From contig JAUXUI010000100.1 of the NCBI GenBank assembly GCA_030681035.1, positions 19,983-83,982 of the forward strand: DNA of 64,000 nt, in the 5' to 3' direction. This DNA comes from Lysobacteraceae bacterium (GTDB taxonomy: Bacteria > Pseudomonadota > Gammaproteobacteria > Xanthomonadales > Xanthomonadaceae). The position numbers and the translations under genes were made by a program. This document shows positions 1 through 8,731 of the stretch, piece by piece; positions within the stretch are counted from its first letter, which is position 1, and each line of letters opens with the position of its first letter. Under the pieces are notes generated by a model, which saw nothing but the letters and a program-made list of their open reading frames with translations, was not told where the DNA came from and searched no databases.

Positions 1-3000
1 CCGCATCGCCAACGGCAAGGGTGAACAACTGCTGTGGCAACTGGCAGCCAATCTGGCTCCCGAAGTGGAATTGATTTTGCTCGGTTGCGGCAGCGCCGGC
101 ATGGCGCTTTTCGCCCGCAACGGCGTACAGGTGCAGTTGAATTACCGCCATGCGGATTTGCCGACACTGGTGAGCCAACTGGCCCCAGACCTGGCGCTGT
201 TGCCGAGCACGGTGGCGGAAACCTGGAGCTACACGCTGTCGGAAATGTGGCAGCTCGGCATCCCGGTGCTGGCCACCGCGTTGGGCAGCCTGCGTGAACG
301 GATCGTCGATGGCGAAACCGGTTTGCTGGTAGCTGCCAACGCCGAAGCAGTGCAAGCAATGCTGGCCGCGCTCGCCCACAACCGCAGCCGGTTGCTGGCA
401 TTGCACCCCGGCCATGTACCCACGCTGGATACCACGCTCGCCGCCTGGCGCGATGCCTTGCCTGCACCCGCACATTGCGCTCGTATCCAGTCGCAAGCCT
501 CAGCGCACTCGCTGGCACGGCACAGCCTGGAATGCGAGCACGGTGCCCAACGTCGGCAGTTGCTCGCACTCGGCAGCCAACACCGCGCCCTGCAAATCGA
601 GTTCGATCAGCGCAGTGCCTGGGCGATCAGCATGGAGCAGCAATTGGCTGCGCAACACGAAAACCAGATTGATTTGCAGCAACAACACGATGCGGCGCTT
701 GTGCAAATTGCCGAGTATGCCCAGCGATCTGCGGACATGCCCAAGCAACTGATTGCGCAACATCTGAACCTTGCCAAGCTGACAGAACAATACGAAACAG
801 CACAGGCAGCACTTGCCGAAAGCCACGCGCTGGCTGCATCGCTCAATGCATGTATCGCAAACAACAACAAGGATTTGTGCGCAATGCAGGATCAACTGGA
901 CAACATGCGACAGCGACATGACAGCGCCCGAGAACGCCTCAACGCGCTCGAAGATGCGCTGAACAGCGCGCATCAGTTTTATCAACGCGACACCGGCGAT
1001 CTGGCACAACAACGCAACGTCGCACTGGCCCAGCGCGACCAGTTGCAACACGAACTCGACACCTTGCTCGAAAGTCATTCATGGCGTCTCACCCGCCCGC
1101 TTCGCGCGATCCGCCGGATCGTGCGTACAGCATTGGCATCGTTGGCGTTTCGGCGCCGGGTGCTGATTTCCCTTTACCGGCGCGGCCTGGCCAGCGTGCA
1201 TACGCGTGGCTTGCGGGTCACTGCCGAGCGTGTCCACGAATACCTGACCCGTAATCGCAGCGGCAATGCGGCACATGCAGCCGACACCACACCAGTTTTC
1301 AATGGTGATGCGCCGACTGCGGTTCCGTGCAGCAAATATCCACTGGCCAGCATCATCATTCCGGCCTACAACCACATTGAGCACACCCTGGCATGCCTTG
1401 CCGCACTGACGGCGAACAACGAGCGGGCCGCATTTGAAATCATCGTGGTCGATGACCATTCCAGTGATGACACGCCAATCCAGCTCGCGGCGATCCAAGG
1501 CTTGCGGTTGTTGCGCAATGCCAGCAACCTCGGCTTCATCGGCGCCTGCAATGCCGGCGCGCAGCAGGCACGCGGCCGTTATCTCGTGTTCCTCAACAAC
1601 GACACCCGACCACGCCAGGGCTGGCTTGACGCCCTGATCGATACCTTTGCACAGCACCCCGACGCCGGCCTGGTCGGCGCCAAACTGATCTACCCCGATG
1701 GCCGCTTGCAGGAAGCCGGCGGCATCGTGTTCAGCGATGGCTCGGGCTGGAACTACGGCCGCTTCCAGGATCCGGCCGACCCCCGCTACAACTTCGTTCG
1801 TGAGGTCGATTATTGTTCTGGCGCAGCGATAGCCATCGCAGCGGATGTATTCCAGTCGCTCGATGGCTTCGACAGCTATTACGCACCGGCCTACTACGAA
1901 GACACCGACCTGGCGATGCGCATCCGCCGCCTTGGCAAAAAGGTCTACTACCAACCGAAGGCCGAAGTGATCCACGCCGAAGGCGTGACCAGCGGCACCG
2001 ATCTGGGCAGCGGCATCAAGGCGCATCAGGTCGAAAACCAGGCCCGCTTCGTGGCGCGCTGGCGGCAGACCTTGCAGCGCAGTCATCGCTTGCCCGGCAG
2101 CGACCCGGCACGCGCGGCGGCCCGTGATCGGGTGCGCCAGGTGCTTATCATCGATGCCTGCACGCCAACGCCGGACCGCGACTCGGGCTCGCTGCGCATG
2201 CTCAACCTGATGCGTTTGCTGATTGCGCATGGATGCGCGGTGAGTTTTCTTGCTGAAAATCCAGCGCATGGCGGTCGCTACACCGAGGCCATGCAACAAC
2301 TCGGGGTGGAAGCCTGGTGGCACCCGTGGCTGGCCAACCCGGCACAGTGGATGAACGAGCACGGCCGGCGCTTCGATACCGTGATCGTGTCACGCCATTA
2401 CGTCGCCGCCGCCTTCCTGCCCCTGCTGCGTCAGTTCGCCCCCCGCGCGAAGATTCTGTTCGACACGGTTGATCTGCATTACCTGCGTGAACAACGCGAG
2501 GCCGAAATCAGTGGCGACGCCGCTCAGGCGCGTGCTGCGGCAACCACGCGCGAACGCGAATTGCGGCTGGTGCGCGACACCGACATCACCCTGGTGGTGA
2601 GCCCGTTCGAGCAGGCGCTGTTGCAACGCGAAGTGCCCGGCGCCCGCGTCGAAGTGCTGTCCAACGTACACGCGATCGCCGGTTGCAAACAGCCCTTTTC
2701 CCAGCGCAATGGCTTGCTGTTTGTGGGTGGCTATCGGCATCCACCGAACGTCGATGCCGCGAACTGGTTGGCGCAGCAGATCTTCCCGCGCGTGCGCCAG
2801 GCGCTGCCGGACATCGAACTGCATCTGATCGGCGGTGATGCACCTGATTCCGTGCGCGCGCTGGGCGATTTGCCGGGCGTGCATTTCCACGGCCACGTGC
2901 CAGACATCGAGCCGTTTCTGGATGGTTGCCGCATCGCGCTGGCACCGCTGCGTTATGGCGCCGGGGTCAAGGGCAAGGTCAATCTGAGCATGGCGCATGG

Positions 3001-3247
3001 TCAGCCGGTGGTGGCAACGCCGTGCGCCGCCGAAGGCATGTCACTGCGCGATGGTCACGACGTGTTGATTGCCGAACAACCGCAAGCCATCGCCGACGCC
3101 ATCGTCCGTTTGTATCGGGATCAAGCGCTGTGGGCCACCCTGTCGCGCAACGGGCTGGACAATGTGCGCCAGCATTACTCCTTTGAGGCAGCAGGCGAGG
3201 CATTGGCACGCATCCTCGACGCTGCCGGGCAACGCAATGTTGCCTGA
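1..3247 (+). CDS. Multi-domain glycosyltransferase (GT4 fragment, coiled coil, GT2, GT4), 5' end outside window
   Basis: The frame is open from base 2, so the N-terminus lies before the window; at least 1081 residues are present. Four parts are visible. The first is the C-terminal half of a GT4-like fold (to about base 480), with a nucleotide-sugar region reading TWSYTLSEMWQLGIPVLAT. Next is a long Gln/Ala/Leu-rich coiled coil (about 530-1080). A GT-A family 2 domain follows (about 1340-2080), with SIIIPAYN, VVDDHSSDDT, FLNNDTRP and an EDTDLAMRIRR motif. A second GT4 domain (about 2140-3230) has FVGGYRHPPNVDAANWL and APLRYGAGVKGKVN. Such chained enzymes usually build surface or secreted polysaccharide from nucleotide sugars at the cytoplasmic face of the inner membrane. 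The coiled coil may act as a spacer or oligomerisation rod. Sugar specificity cannot be read from sequence. The gene ends shortly before a REP-like element. Confidence 0.9.
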   Translation, partial: RIANGKGEQLLWQLAANLAPEVELILLGCGSAGMALFARNGVQVQLNYRHADLPTLVSQLAPDLALLPSTVAETWSYTLSEMWQLGIPVLATALGSLRERIVDGETGLLVAANAEAVQAMLAALAHNRSRLLALHPGHVPTLDTTLAAWRDALPAPAHCARIQSQASAHSLARHSLECEHGAQRRQLLALGSQHRALQIEFDQRSAWAISMEQQLAAQHENQIDLQQQHDAALVQIAEYAQRSADMPKQLIAQHLNLAKLTEQYETAQAALAESHALAASLNACIANNNKDLCAMQDQLDNMRQRHDSARERLNALEDALNSAHQFYQRDTGDLAQQRNVALAQRDQLQHELDTLLESHSWRLTRPLRAIRRIVRTALASLAFRRRVLISLYRRGLASVHTRGLRVTAERVHEYLTRNRSGNAAHAADTTPVFNGDAPTAVPCSKYPLASIIIPAYNHIEHTLACLAALTANNERAAFEIIVVDDHSSDDTPIQLAAIQGLRLLRNASNLGFIGACNAGAQQARGRYLVFLNNDTRPRQGWLDALIDTFAQHPDAGLVGAKLIYPDGRLQEAGGIVFSDGSGWNYGRFQDPADPRYNFVREVDYCSGAAIAIAADVFQSLDGFDSYYAPAYYEDTDLAMRIRRLGKKVYYQPKAEVIHAEGVTSGTDLGSGIKAHQVENQARFVARWRQTLQRSHRLPGSDPARAAARDRVRQVLIIDACTPTPDRDSGSLRMLNLMRLLIAHGCAVSFLAENPAHGGRYTEAMQQLGVEAWWHPWLANPAQWMNEHGRRFDTVIVSRHYVAAAFLPLLRQFAPRAKILFDTVDLHYLREQREAEISGDAAQARAAATTRERELRLVRDTDITLVVSPFEQALLQREVPGARVEVLSNVHAIAGCKQPFSQRNGLLFVGGYRHPPNVDAANWLAQQIFPRVRQALPDIELHLIGGDAPDSVRALGDLPGVHFHGHVPDIEPFLDGCRIALAPLRYGAGVKGKVNLSMAHGQPVVATPCAAEGMSLRDGHDVLIAEQPQAIADAIVRLYRDQALWATLSRNGLDNVRQHYSFEAAGEALARILDAAGQRNVA

Positions 3248-3274
3248 GGCAGCAATCGCACTTGCTTGAAACAC

Positions 3275-3360
3275 CGTCATTCCCGCGAAAGCGGGAATCC
3301 AGTGATGGCCGGTTGCGGGCCGGCACAGGCTCTGGTTTCCCGCTTTCGCGGGAATGACGA
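3275..3360. repeat. REP-like inverted repeat pair
   Basis: Two inverted arms (3275-3296 and 3338-3360) each carry CGTCATTCCCGCGAAAGCGG or its complement. Each arm is itself a hairpin, TCCCGC-GAAA-GCGGGA. About 40 bases lie between them. This 'cattcccgcgaaagcggga' word is a widespread proteobacterial intergenic repeat. It sits between two convergent genes and may act as a bidirectional transcription stop, although it has no T-run. Confidence 0.85.
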
Positions 3361-3407
3361 ACATTTGCAACCTTCGCTTGCGGCAAACAGTGGGCTGACG
3401 TAGCGGT

Positions 3408-4334
3408 CTACAGACGTCCACGCACGCGCGCCATCACCAGCACCTTGCCCGGCGCACGCATCAACACACTGGAGTAATCGAACACCAGACCGTCGGTATC
3501 GATTTGTGCTTGCACCTGATAGGCATTGCTGCCGAGGCTGAACGGGCCGAGGTCGGCATTGTTTATGCCCTCGCGCTGCAAGGCTTCGCGCACGGCTTCG
3601 ATACTGCGATAGGCGGTGCCCGGTTCACGCGCCAACCGACGCGCCTGCGCCAAATCCATGCCGTCGGCGACTGCCAGCCACAACACCGGCGGTGCGCTGT
3701 TGAGATTGAATTGGGCATCGGCGGGCGCCGCACACACATACGGCGCCAGCGCCGCATAGACGTGCGCATCAACGGCGGGCAGGCGCTTGAGTTCTGATAT
3801 GTCGATGAACGGTCGATTGGCGCTGCGTGCGGCCGGCCGCGATGCCGCATAGGTAACATCCTCGGCGCCATTGTCTTGCAACTCACGATCACGATCGACG
3901 TAATCGGCGGCTTGGTTGGCGATGCGTGTTTCCAGGTTCAAGCCAATCAGCACCCGCTGCAGGCGGCGCACCGCGGCCGCGTCGGTGGTGCCGTCCGGCG
4001 CCAACGCATTGAGATTGAAGCAGGCACCCAGATCACGCAGCTGGCCGGTGATCACAGCGCCAGGCACCTCGATCGGCGGCAGCGGCTGCCGCCACGGCGC
4101 ATCGAGCGGATCGAAATCGGGCGAGGCACGCTGATCGGCCAGAATCACTTGCACCGCCCAGGCCTCAAGCCCGCGCATCAGCTCGGCACTTTGCTCGGCG
4201 CGCCACTGGTTGCGCAAGCGCGCGCGGCCCTGCTCACCATGATCGATCAGGCTGCTGGCCATGATCACCGCCAGCGCCACCGCCAGCAACGCCACCAGTA
4301 GTGCCACACCGCGTTGTCTCGCACCCGTGTTCAT
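3408..4334 (-). CDS. gspK: Type II secretion minor pseudopilin GspK
   Basis: 308 residues. After a short basic leader (NTGARQRG) comes the hydrophobic segment VALLVALLAVALAV. The usual Glu at position +5 of the mature protein is absent, which is the known hallmark of GspK. The rest fits the family: a large periplasmic domain with FNLNALAPDGTTDAAAV, DYVDRDRELQDNGAED and FNLNSAPPVLW. In the type II secretion system GspK caps the pseudopilus tip with GspI and GspJ. The start was chosen because its ATG overlaps the gspJ stop by four bases (ATGA) and gives a normal prepilin leader. It is the last gene of the five-gene operon; gspL, M, N and D do not follow. Confidence 0.9.
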   Translation of the reverse strand: MNTGARQRGVALLVALLAVALAVIMASSLIDHGEQGRARLRNQWRAEQSAELMRGLEAWAVQVILADQRASPDFDPLDAPWRQPLPPIEVPGAVITGQLRDLGACFNLNALAPDGTTDAAAVRRLQRVLIGLNLETRIANQAADYVDRDRELQDNGAEDVTYAASRPAARSANRPFIDISELKRLPAVDAHVYAALAPYVCAAPADAQFNLNSAPPVLWLAVADGMDLAQARRLAREPGTAYRSIEAVREALQREGINNADLGPFSLGSNAYQVQAQIDTDGLVFDYSSVLMRAPGKVLVMARVRGRL

Positions 4335-4942
4335 GGCGTTCCGGTATCGCGGTTGTCGGGCAGTTCGATCAGGCGACGCAACTCGCCCAATCCTGCCAGA
4401 GTGAAACGCAGCTCCACTGCACGTGGCAGGCGCTCGGCTGCGGCACCACGTAGCGGCCAAACGGGGCTGACGCCGCGATCAAAATAACGCCACTGGCAAT
4501 CGCTGACCCCGCTCAGCCGGGTTTCGCTTTGCGGCAATGTGCCGGCGACGCGATCCAGCACCGGCCAGCGCAGGCGTTGCAGTTCACCATCACTGCAGCG
4601 CCAACCCACCCGCTCCAATGCCGGCAACGGCGTCTGCCAGCCGCCGCCTGGTGCCAGTCGGGTCACTTCGATGGCACTCCCTTGCCCCAGCACTGCCGGC
4701 AGCTCGGCGCCAATACCATCGCGCACCGGCCGCGCCACGGCCTGGCGCAGATCGCGCTCAAGCTGGGCGATGGTGAGCTGCAACGCGCTCAGACGCCCGC
4801 GTTCACCGTCCAGCGCATGGCGAGCGCGAGCCAAAGTATCCAGGCCACCCCAGGCCAATGCTGCCACCACCGCGAAGATCGCCAGCGCGATCAGCACTTC
4901 GAGCAGGCTGAAGCCTGAGCGGGCCGCGCGCGATGCATTCAT
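4331..4942 (-). CDS. gspJ: Type II secretion minor pseudopilin GspJ
   Basis: 203 residues. The class III signal is RSG|FSLLEVLIALAIFAVV, with Glu at mature position 5, followed by a periplasmic domain with QLTIAQLERDLRQAVARPVRD and a C-terminal VELRFTLAGLGELRRL strand. These features are typical of GspJ, which forms the tip complex of the pseudopilus with GspI and GspK. Leader cleavage and N-methylation would need the prepilin peptidase, which is not in this window. The gene is translationally coupled on both sides: its ATG overlaps the end of gspI and its stop overlaps the gspK start. Confidence 0.9.
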   Translation of the reverse strand: MNASRAARSGFSLLEVLIALAIFAVVAALAWGGLDTLARARHALDGERGRLSALQLTIAQLERDLRQAVARPVRDGIGAELPAVLGQGSAIEVTRLAPGGGWQTPLPALERVGWRCSDGELQRLRWPVLDRVAGTLPQSETRLSGVSDCQWRYFDRGVSPVWPLRGAAAERLPRAVELRFTLAGLGELRRLIELPDNRDTGTP

Positions 4943-5304
4943 GGCGTCGCGAACCCCGTCAACGTCAGCAAGGGCTGCTGGTCCTGCACCGGGCGCACTG
5001 CCACTTCCAGCCGCCGGATGCCCTCATCGGTCGCCATTGAAATGCGCAGATCCCAGCGCCAGCGGCGACCGCCCATTTCCACCTCGCCACTGCGCTGGCC
5101 GCTGGTCGGCAACGGCGATGCCAATCGGGTTTCGGCAATGGCATTGGCCGCCACCCATTGCGCCAGAGTGCGCTCGCGTTCATCGGCAAGCGATCGCGTC
5201 TCCTGTGAGGCGGTGCGCACCAACGCCGCCATCGCCAGCGCCAACACCGCCAATGCGACCAGCACTTCGAGCAGGGTGAAGCCACGCAAACGATCAGCGC
5301 GCAT
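4939..5304 (-). CDS. gspI: Type II secretion minor pseudopilin GspI
   Basis: 121 residues starting at MRADRLRG|FTLLEVLVAL, a normal short prepilin leader with Glu at mature position 5. The downstream part reads NAIAETRLASP and GRRWRWDLRIS, as in GspI, which nucleates the pseudopilus tip. Longer upstream in-frame starts would give an atypically long leader and run far into gspH, so this ATG is preferred. It overlaps the end of gspH by 11 bases and gspJ by four. Confidence 0.88.
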   Translation of the reverse strand: MRADRLRGFTLLEVLVALAVLALAMAALVRTASQETRSLADERERTLAQWVAANAIAETRLASPLPTSGQRSGEVEMGGRRWRWDLRISMATDEGIRRLEVAVRPVQDQQPLLTLTGFATP

Positions 5305-5794
5305 CGATGCGCTCGCGTTCGATGCGGCCACTGGGCTTGCCGGCAATCCGCCAGCGCGGCACGCCGTCGCGCGCAAGCAGCAGTTCGAATGGGGTCAGTT
5401 CACCGTTGGCCTGGCAGGCGATCCGTGCTCGCGGGGTTTCATCGCGTGCCAGATCGATAGTACGACCGTCCAGCCGCAACGCAAGGCTGATGCCGGTGGG
5501 CAGATGTCGGTTTCGCAACGGCTCGGCAGCATCATCGGGCAACGGCGTGAATACGCCCTGCGCAAAGCTGCCAAAGCCCATGGCGTCGGCGGTGACCACC
5601 ACGCCCATGTCGCGACCGGTCACCATCGCCCGCTCGCAGGCCATGCCGAGCAACGCAGCGACCCGCTCGGTCGCCACGTCAGCGCGACGTGCGCCAAAAT
5701 CCGGCATCGCCAGCACTGCCGCTGCGCTCAGCACCGCGACAATGACCAGCGCCACCAGCAATTCAATCAAGGTGATGCCGCGCTGCGTGTTCAC
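5294..5794 (-). CDS. gspH: Type II secretion minor pseudopilin GspH
   Basis: 166 residues from a GTG start (leader VNTQRG followed by ITLIELLVALVIVAVLSA), with Glu at mature position 5 but Ile rather than Phe at position 1. The body includes RVAALLGMACERAMVTGRD, typical of GspH/FimT pseudopilins. An in-frame TTG at 5836 would add 14 residues and overlap gspG; the GTG gives the more usual six-residue leader, so it was chosen, but the start is not certain. GspH is the minor pseudopilin thought to join the tip complex to the GspG shaft. Confidence 0.82.
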   Translation of the reverse strand: MNTQRGITLIELLVALVIVAVLSAAAVLAMPDFGARRADVATERVAALLGMACERAMVTGRDMGVVVTADAMGFGSFAQGVFTPLPDDAAEPLRNRHLPTGISLALRLDGRTIDLARDETPRARIACQANGELTPFELLLARDGVPRWRIAGKPSGRIERERIDAR

Positions 5795-5823
5795 GTCAAT
5801 CTCGCCGAACTCCCGCGCACCGC

Positions 5824-6276
5824 TTACGGCTCCCAATTACCGATATCCGCCGCCACACCCTCACCACCACTGCGGCCATCGGCGCCTTGGGTCCAGACAT
5901 CAAACGCACCATGCGCGCCAGGCTTCAGATACAGGTACTCGCGGCCCCAGGGGTCTTTCGGAATGCTGGGCAGATAGCCATCACGTCGCCAGTTCGGCAC
6001 CCCGGACGGCTGTTTGACCAGCGCCTCCAGGCCCTGATCGGTGCTCGGGTAATCGAAATTGTCGAGCCGGTACATGTTCAGCGCGGTCACGATGGCGGTG
6101 ATATCGGCCTGCGCGCGCACCACGCGCGCTTCGTCGGGGCGGCCCATCAACTGCGGCACCACCACCGAGGCGAGAATGCCGAGGATCACCACCACTACCA
6201 GCACCTCGATCAAGGTGAAGCCGGAAGCGGTCCGGAAAGATAGGCATTGGACAGCAGAGCGATGGGACGGGATCAT
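5824..6276 (-). CDS. gspG: Type II secretion major pseudopilin GspG
   Basis: 150 residues. The leader ends RTASG|FTLIEVLVVVVILGILASVVVPQ. The mature part has NMYRLDNFDYPSTDQGLEALV, PKDPWGREYLY and the C-terminal calcium-site loop GADGRSGGEGVAADIGNW. These are the textbook marks of GspG, the repeating subunit of the type II secretion pseudopilus. It is the first gene of the gspG-H-I-J-K operon. Its ATG is only eight bases from the divergent bioA ATG, so each promoter must lie inside the other gene's 5' coding region or in a shared short leader. Confidence 0.95.
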   Translation of the reverse strand: MIPSHRSAVQCLSFRTASGFTLIEVLVVVVILGILASVVVPQLMGRPDEARVVRAQADITAIVTALNMYRLDNFDYPSTDQGLEALVKQPSGVPNWRRDGYLPSIPKDPWGREYLYLKPGAHGAFDVWTQGADGRSGGEGVAADIGNWEP

Positions 6277-6284
6277 GGCAACTC

Positions 6285-7664
6285 ATGACGATGACTGATC
6301 CGACGATGCTAGCAGACGCCGCACTTTGGCGTACACGCGACCTTGCCGTGCTGTGGCACCCGTGTACGCAGATGCGCGAGCACCCCGACACCCTGCCATT
6401 GGTGCCGATCAGCCACGGCCGCGGTGTCTGGCTGCATGGCATGGATGGCAACCGCTATCTCGATGCCGTCAGCAGTTGGTGGACCAACCTGTTCGGCCAC
6501 GCCGAACCACGCATCGCCAACGCCATCGCCGAGCAGGCGCAGCGGCTGGAACATGTGATTTTCGCTGGTTTCTCGCATCAACCGGCGGTGGAACTGGCCG
6601 AAAGCCTGCTGGCACTGGCGCCGCCCGGACTGGCTCGGGTGTTTCTAGCCGACAACGGCTCGGCGGCGGTGGAAGTGGCACTGAAGATGAGCTTTCACAG
6701 CTTCTTCAATCGCGGCGATACCCGCCGGCGCAAGTTCATCGCGCTGCACAACGGCTATCACGGTGAAACCCTGGGCGCGCTGGCGGTTGGCGACATCCCG
6801 CTGTATCGACGCATTTACGCACCACTGTTGATCGAACCGCTGTTTGCGCCCTCGCCCGACGCCTGGTTGGCCGAACCCGGCGAATCGGCGCACGATCATG
6901 CCGTGCGCGCTGCCGCTGCGCTGGCGGTAATATTGGCCGAACAAGGCGAGGACGTGTGTGCGCTGATCCTCGAACCGTTGGTGCAATGTGCCGGCGGCAT
7001 GCGCATGTACCACCCGGAATATCTGCGCCGCGCCCGTGCGCTGTGTGACCAGCACGGCATCCACCTGATCGCCGACGAGATCGCGGTCGGCTTTGGCCGC
7101 AGCGGCAGCTTGTTTGCCTGCGAACAGGCCGCCATTACCCCCGATTTCCTGTGCCTGTCCAAGGGCCTCACCGGCGGCTTTCTGCCCTTGTCGGCAGTGC
7201 TCACCACCGCCGCCGTGTATGAAGCCTTTCTCGATGATTCGCGCGAGCGCGCCTTCCTGCATTCGCACAGCTACACCGGCAACCCGATCGCCTGCGCCGC
7301 CGCACTGGCGACACTGGCCATCTTCCGCGACGAACCGGTGCTGGAACGCAACCGCACAACAGCCGCCCACATGGCGCAACTGGCGGCGCCGATCGGCGAA
7401 CACCCGCATGTGGCGCAGGTGCGCCAGACCGGCATGATCCTCGCCTTCGAACTGGGCCAGGCCAACAGCCGCGAACCGCTGCCGGCGGCGCAACGCACCG
7501 GCCTTTGCGCCTATCGTGCAGCGCTGCAACGCGGCGTGCTGCTGCGGCCGTTGGGCGATGTGCTGTACTGGATGCCGCCCTACTGCATCAGCGCGGACGA
7601 GCTGCACCATCTCGCGCAGGTCACCGCCGCCGTCATCGATGAGAGCACTCGCGCATGCGCCTGA
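6285..7664 (+). CDS. bioA: Adenosylmethionine-8-amino-7-oxononanoate aminotransferase BioA
   Basis: 459 residues, close to the usual BioA length. It is a PLP-dependent class III aminotransferase that makes 7,8-diaminopelargonate from 7-keto-8-aminopelargonate with S-adenosylmethionine as amino donor (biotin synthesis, cytosol). Diagnostic motifs are LWHPCTQM near the N-terminus, DAVSSWWTNLFGH, NGYHGETLGAL, ADEIAVGFGRSG, LSKGLTGGFLPLSAVL with the PLP lysine, and HSHSYTGNPIACAAAL. No other bio gene is present. ATG 6285 and ATG 6291 are both possible starts. The 3' end overlaps rsmE by ten bases. Confidence 0.95.
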   Translation: MTMTDPTMLADAALWRTRDLAVLWHPCTQMREHPDTLPLVPISHGRGVWLHGMDGNRYLDAVSSWWTNLFGHAEPRIANAIAEQAQRLEHVIFAGFSHQPAVELAESLLALAPPGLARVFLADNGSAAVEVALKMSFHSFFNRGDTRRRKFIALHNGYHGETLGALAVGDIPLYRRIYAPLLIEPLFAPSPDAWLAEPGESAHDHAVRAAAALAVILAEQGEDVCALILEPLVQCAGGMRMYHPEYLRRARALCDQHGIHLIADEIAVGFGRSGSLFACEQAAITPDFLCLSKGLTGGFLPLSAVLTTAAVYEAFLDDSRERAFLHSHSYTGNPIACAAALATLAIFRDEPVLERNRTTAAHMAQLAAPIGEHPHVAQVRQTGMILAFELGQANSREPLPAAQRTGLCAYRAALQRGVLLRPLGDVLYWMPPYCISADELHHLAQVTAAVIDESTRACA

Positions 7665-8395
7665 CCCGAAATTACATCGATCACCCGCTGCAACCCGGCC
7701 AACGCATCGCATTGCCCGAGACCGTGGCCAATCACTTGCTGCGGGTGTTGCGGCTGGGCGTTGGTGACGCGCTGATCGTGTTCAACGGCGATGGTTTCGA
7801 TTACCACGCCAGCGTGGTCAACGCCGAACGCCGCGCCGCGCAGATTGAAGTGCAATCGCGCGAAGCCGCAAACCGCGAGTCGGCGTTGTCGATCACCCTC
7901 GGCCAGGGCATCGCGCGCGGCGACAAGATGGACTGGGTGCTGCAAAAAGCGACTGAACTCGGGGTTGCGGCGATTGCGCCACTGCGCACGCAATGGACCG
8001 AAGTGCGGCTCAATGCCGAGCGCGCCGAGCGCCGCCATCAACACTGGCGCGGCGTGATCGCGGCGGCCTGTGAACAGAGCGGGCGTGCCACCCTGCCGGA
8101 ACTGACTGTGGCCAGCGAACTGTCGGACTGGGCTGCCGACGTACCAGATAACGCACTGCGGCTGTTGCTCGACCCTGACGGCGAACACAGCCTGCGTTCG
8201 TGCCCGCAGCCGCAACCGGGTCAACCGGTATGGCTGGTGATCGGCCCCGAAGGCGGACTGTCCGAGCGCGACATTGCCACCCTGCGCGCCGCCGGCTTCA
8301 GCGGCCTGCGCCTCGGCCCGCGCATACTGCGCACCGAAACCGCCGGGCTGGCGGTGATCGCGGCGATGCAGGCGTTGTGGGGTGATCTGGGTTGA
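7655..8395 (+). CDS. rsmE: 16S rRNA (uracil-1498-N3)-methyltransferase RsmE
   Basis: 246 residues. SPOUT-class rRNA methyltransferase that methylates N3 of U1498 in the decoding region of 16S rRNA. The N-terminal PUA-like part begins MRLTRNYIDHPL and contains ANHLLRVLRLGVGDALIVFNG. The C-terminal trefoil-knot part has QKATELGVAAIAPL, AAACEQSGR, VIGPEGGLSERD and LGPRILRTETA, the SAM-binding knot. The start overlaps the end of bioA, which suggests co-transcription. It is followed by a 769-base repeat-rich gap and a convergent gene. Confidence 0.95.
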   Translation: MRLTRNYIDHPLQPGQRIALPETVANHLLRVLRLGVGDALIVFNGDGFDYHASVVNAERRAAQIEVQSREAANRESALSITLGQGIARGDKMDWVLQKATELGVAAIAPLRTQWTEVRLNAERAERRHQHWRGVIAAACEQSGRATLPELTVASELSDWAADVPDNALRLLLDPDGEHSLRSCPQPQPGQPVWLVIGPEGGLSERDIATLRAAGFSGLRLGPRILRTETAGLAVIAAMQALWGDLG

Positions 8396-8402
8396 TGAAG
8401 CC

Positions 8403-8437
8403 GGGACTCGGGACTCGGGACTCGGGACTCGGGACTT
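8403..8437. repeat. GGGACTC heptanucleotide tandem array
   Basis: Four GGGACTC units and a fifth GGGACTT directly after the rsmE stop. A second short array of the same unit (2.9 copies) is at 8527-8546, and single traces occur at 38963 and 63549. Such heptamers are typical of Xanthomonadales intergenic DNA. Confidence 0.9.
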
Positions 8438-8675
8438 CGTGATTGATGGGTTTCGCTGCGCGATGGGCAGGATGCCCGAGTGCCGCGAGCGCATGGATGC
8501 GCAAGAGCGGCCTCTACCCATCCAACGGACTCGGGACTCGGGACTCGGTCGCTCACAGGGTGATCTCCTACAAAAAAACGGTGTGTTGCCCCTGTAGGAG
8601 CCCACCCTGTGGGCGACCGTTATCGCAATGGCACAGTGGGATGAAACGGCAAAGCCGCTCTGTAGCGCATGGCGA

Positions 8676-8731
8676 CGGCATGGATGCCGGACGACTGCAT
8701 GGATGCAGGAGGTACGACTCCATGGATGGAG
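8676..8731. repeat. Cluster of ATGGAT-core micro-palindromes
   Basis: Three consecutive palindromes share the centre ATGGAT but have different, self-complementary arms: CGGC/GCCG at 8676-8689, CTGC/GCAG at 8695-8708 and CTCC/GGAG at 8718-8731. Relatives in the window are GCGC/GCGC at 8489-8502, CAC/GTG at 8938-8949 and GCAGGCC/GGCCTGC (minus-strand reading) at 57746-57765. Confidence 0.8.

Noticed and set aside
3275..3360. Rho-independent terminator after the large glycosyltransferase
   Set aside because: The hairpins are strong but no T-run follows on either strand; kept as a REP-like repeat.
8403..8546. GGGACTC arrays as a possible CRISPR
   Set aside because: The units are seven bases and directly abutting; there are no spacers and no cas genes.
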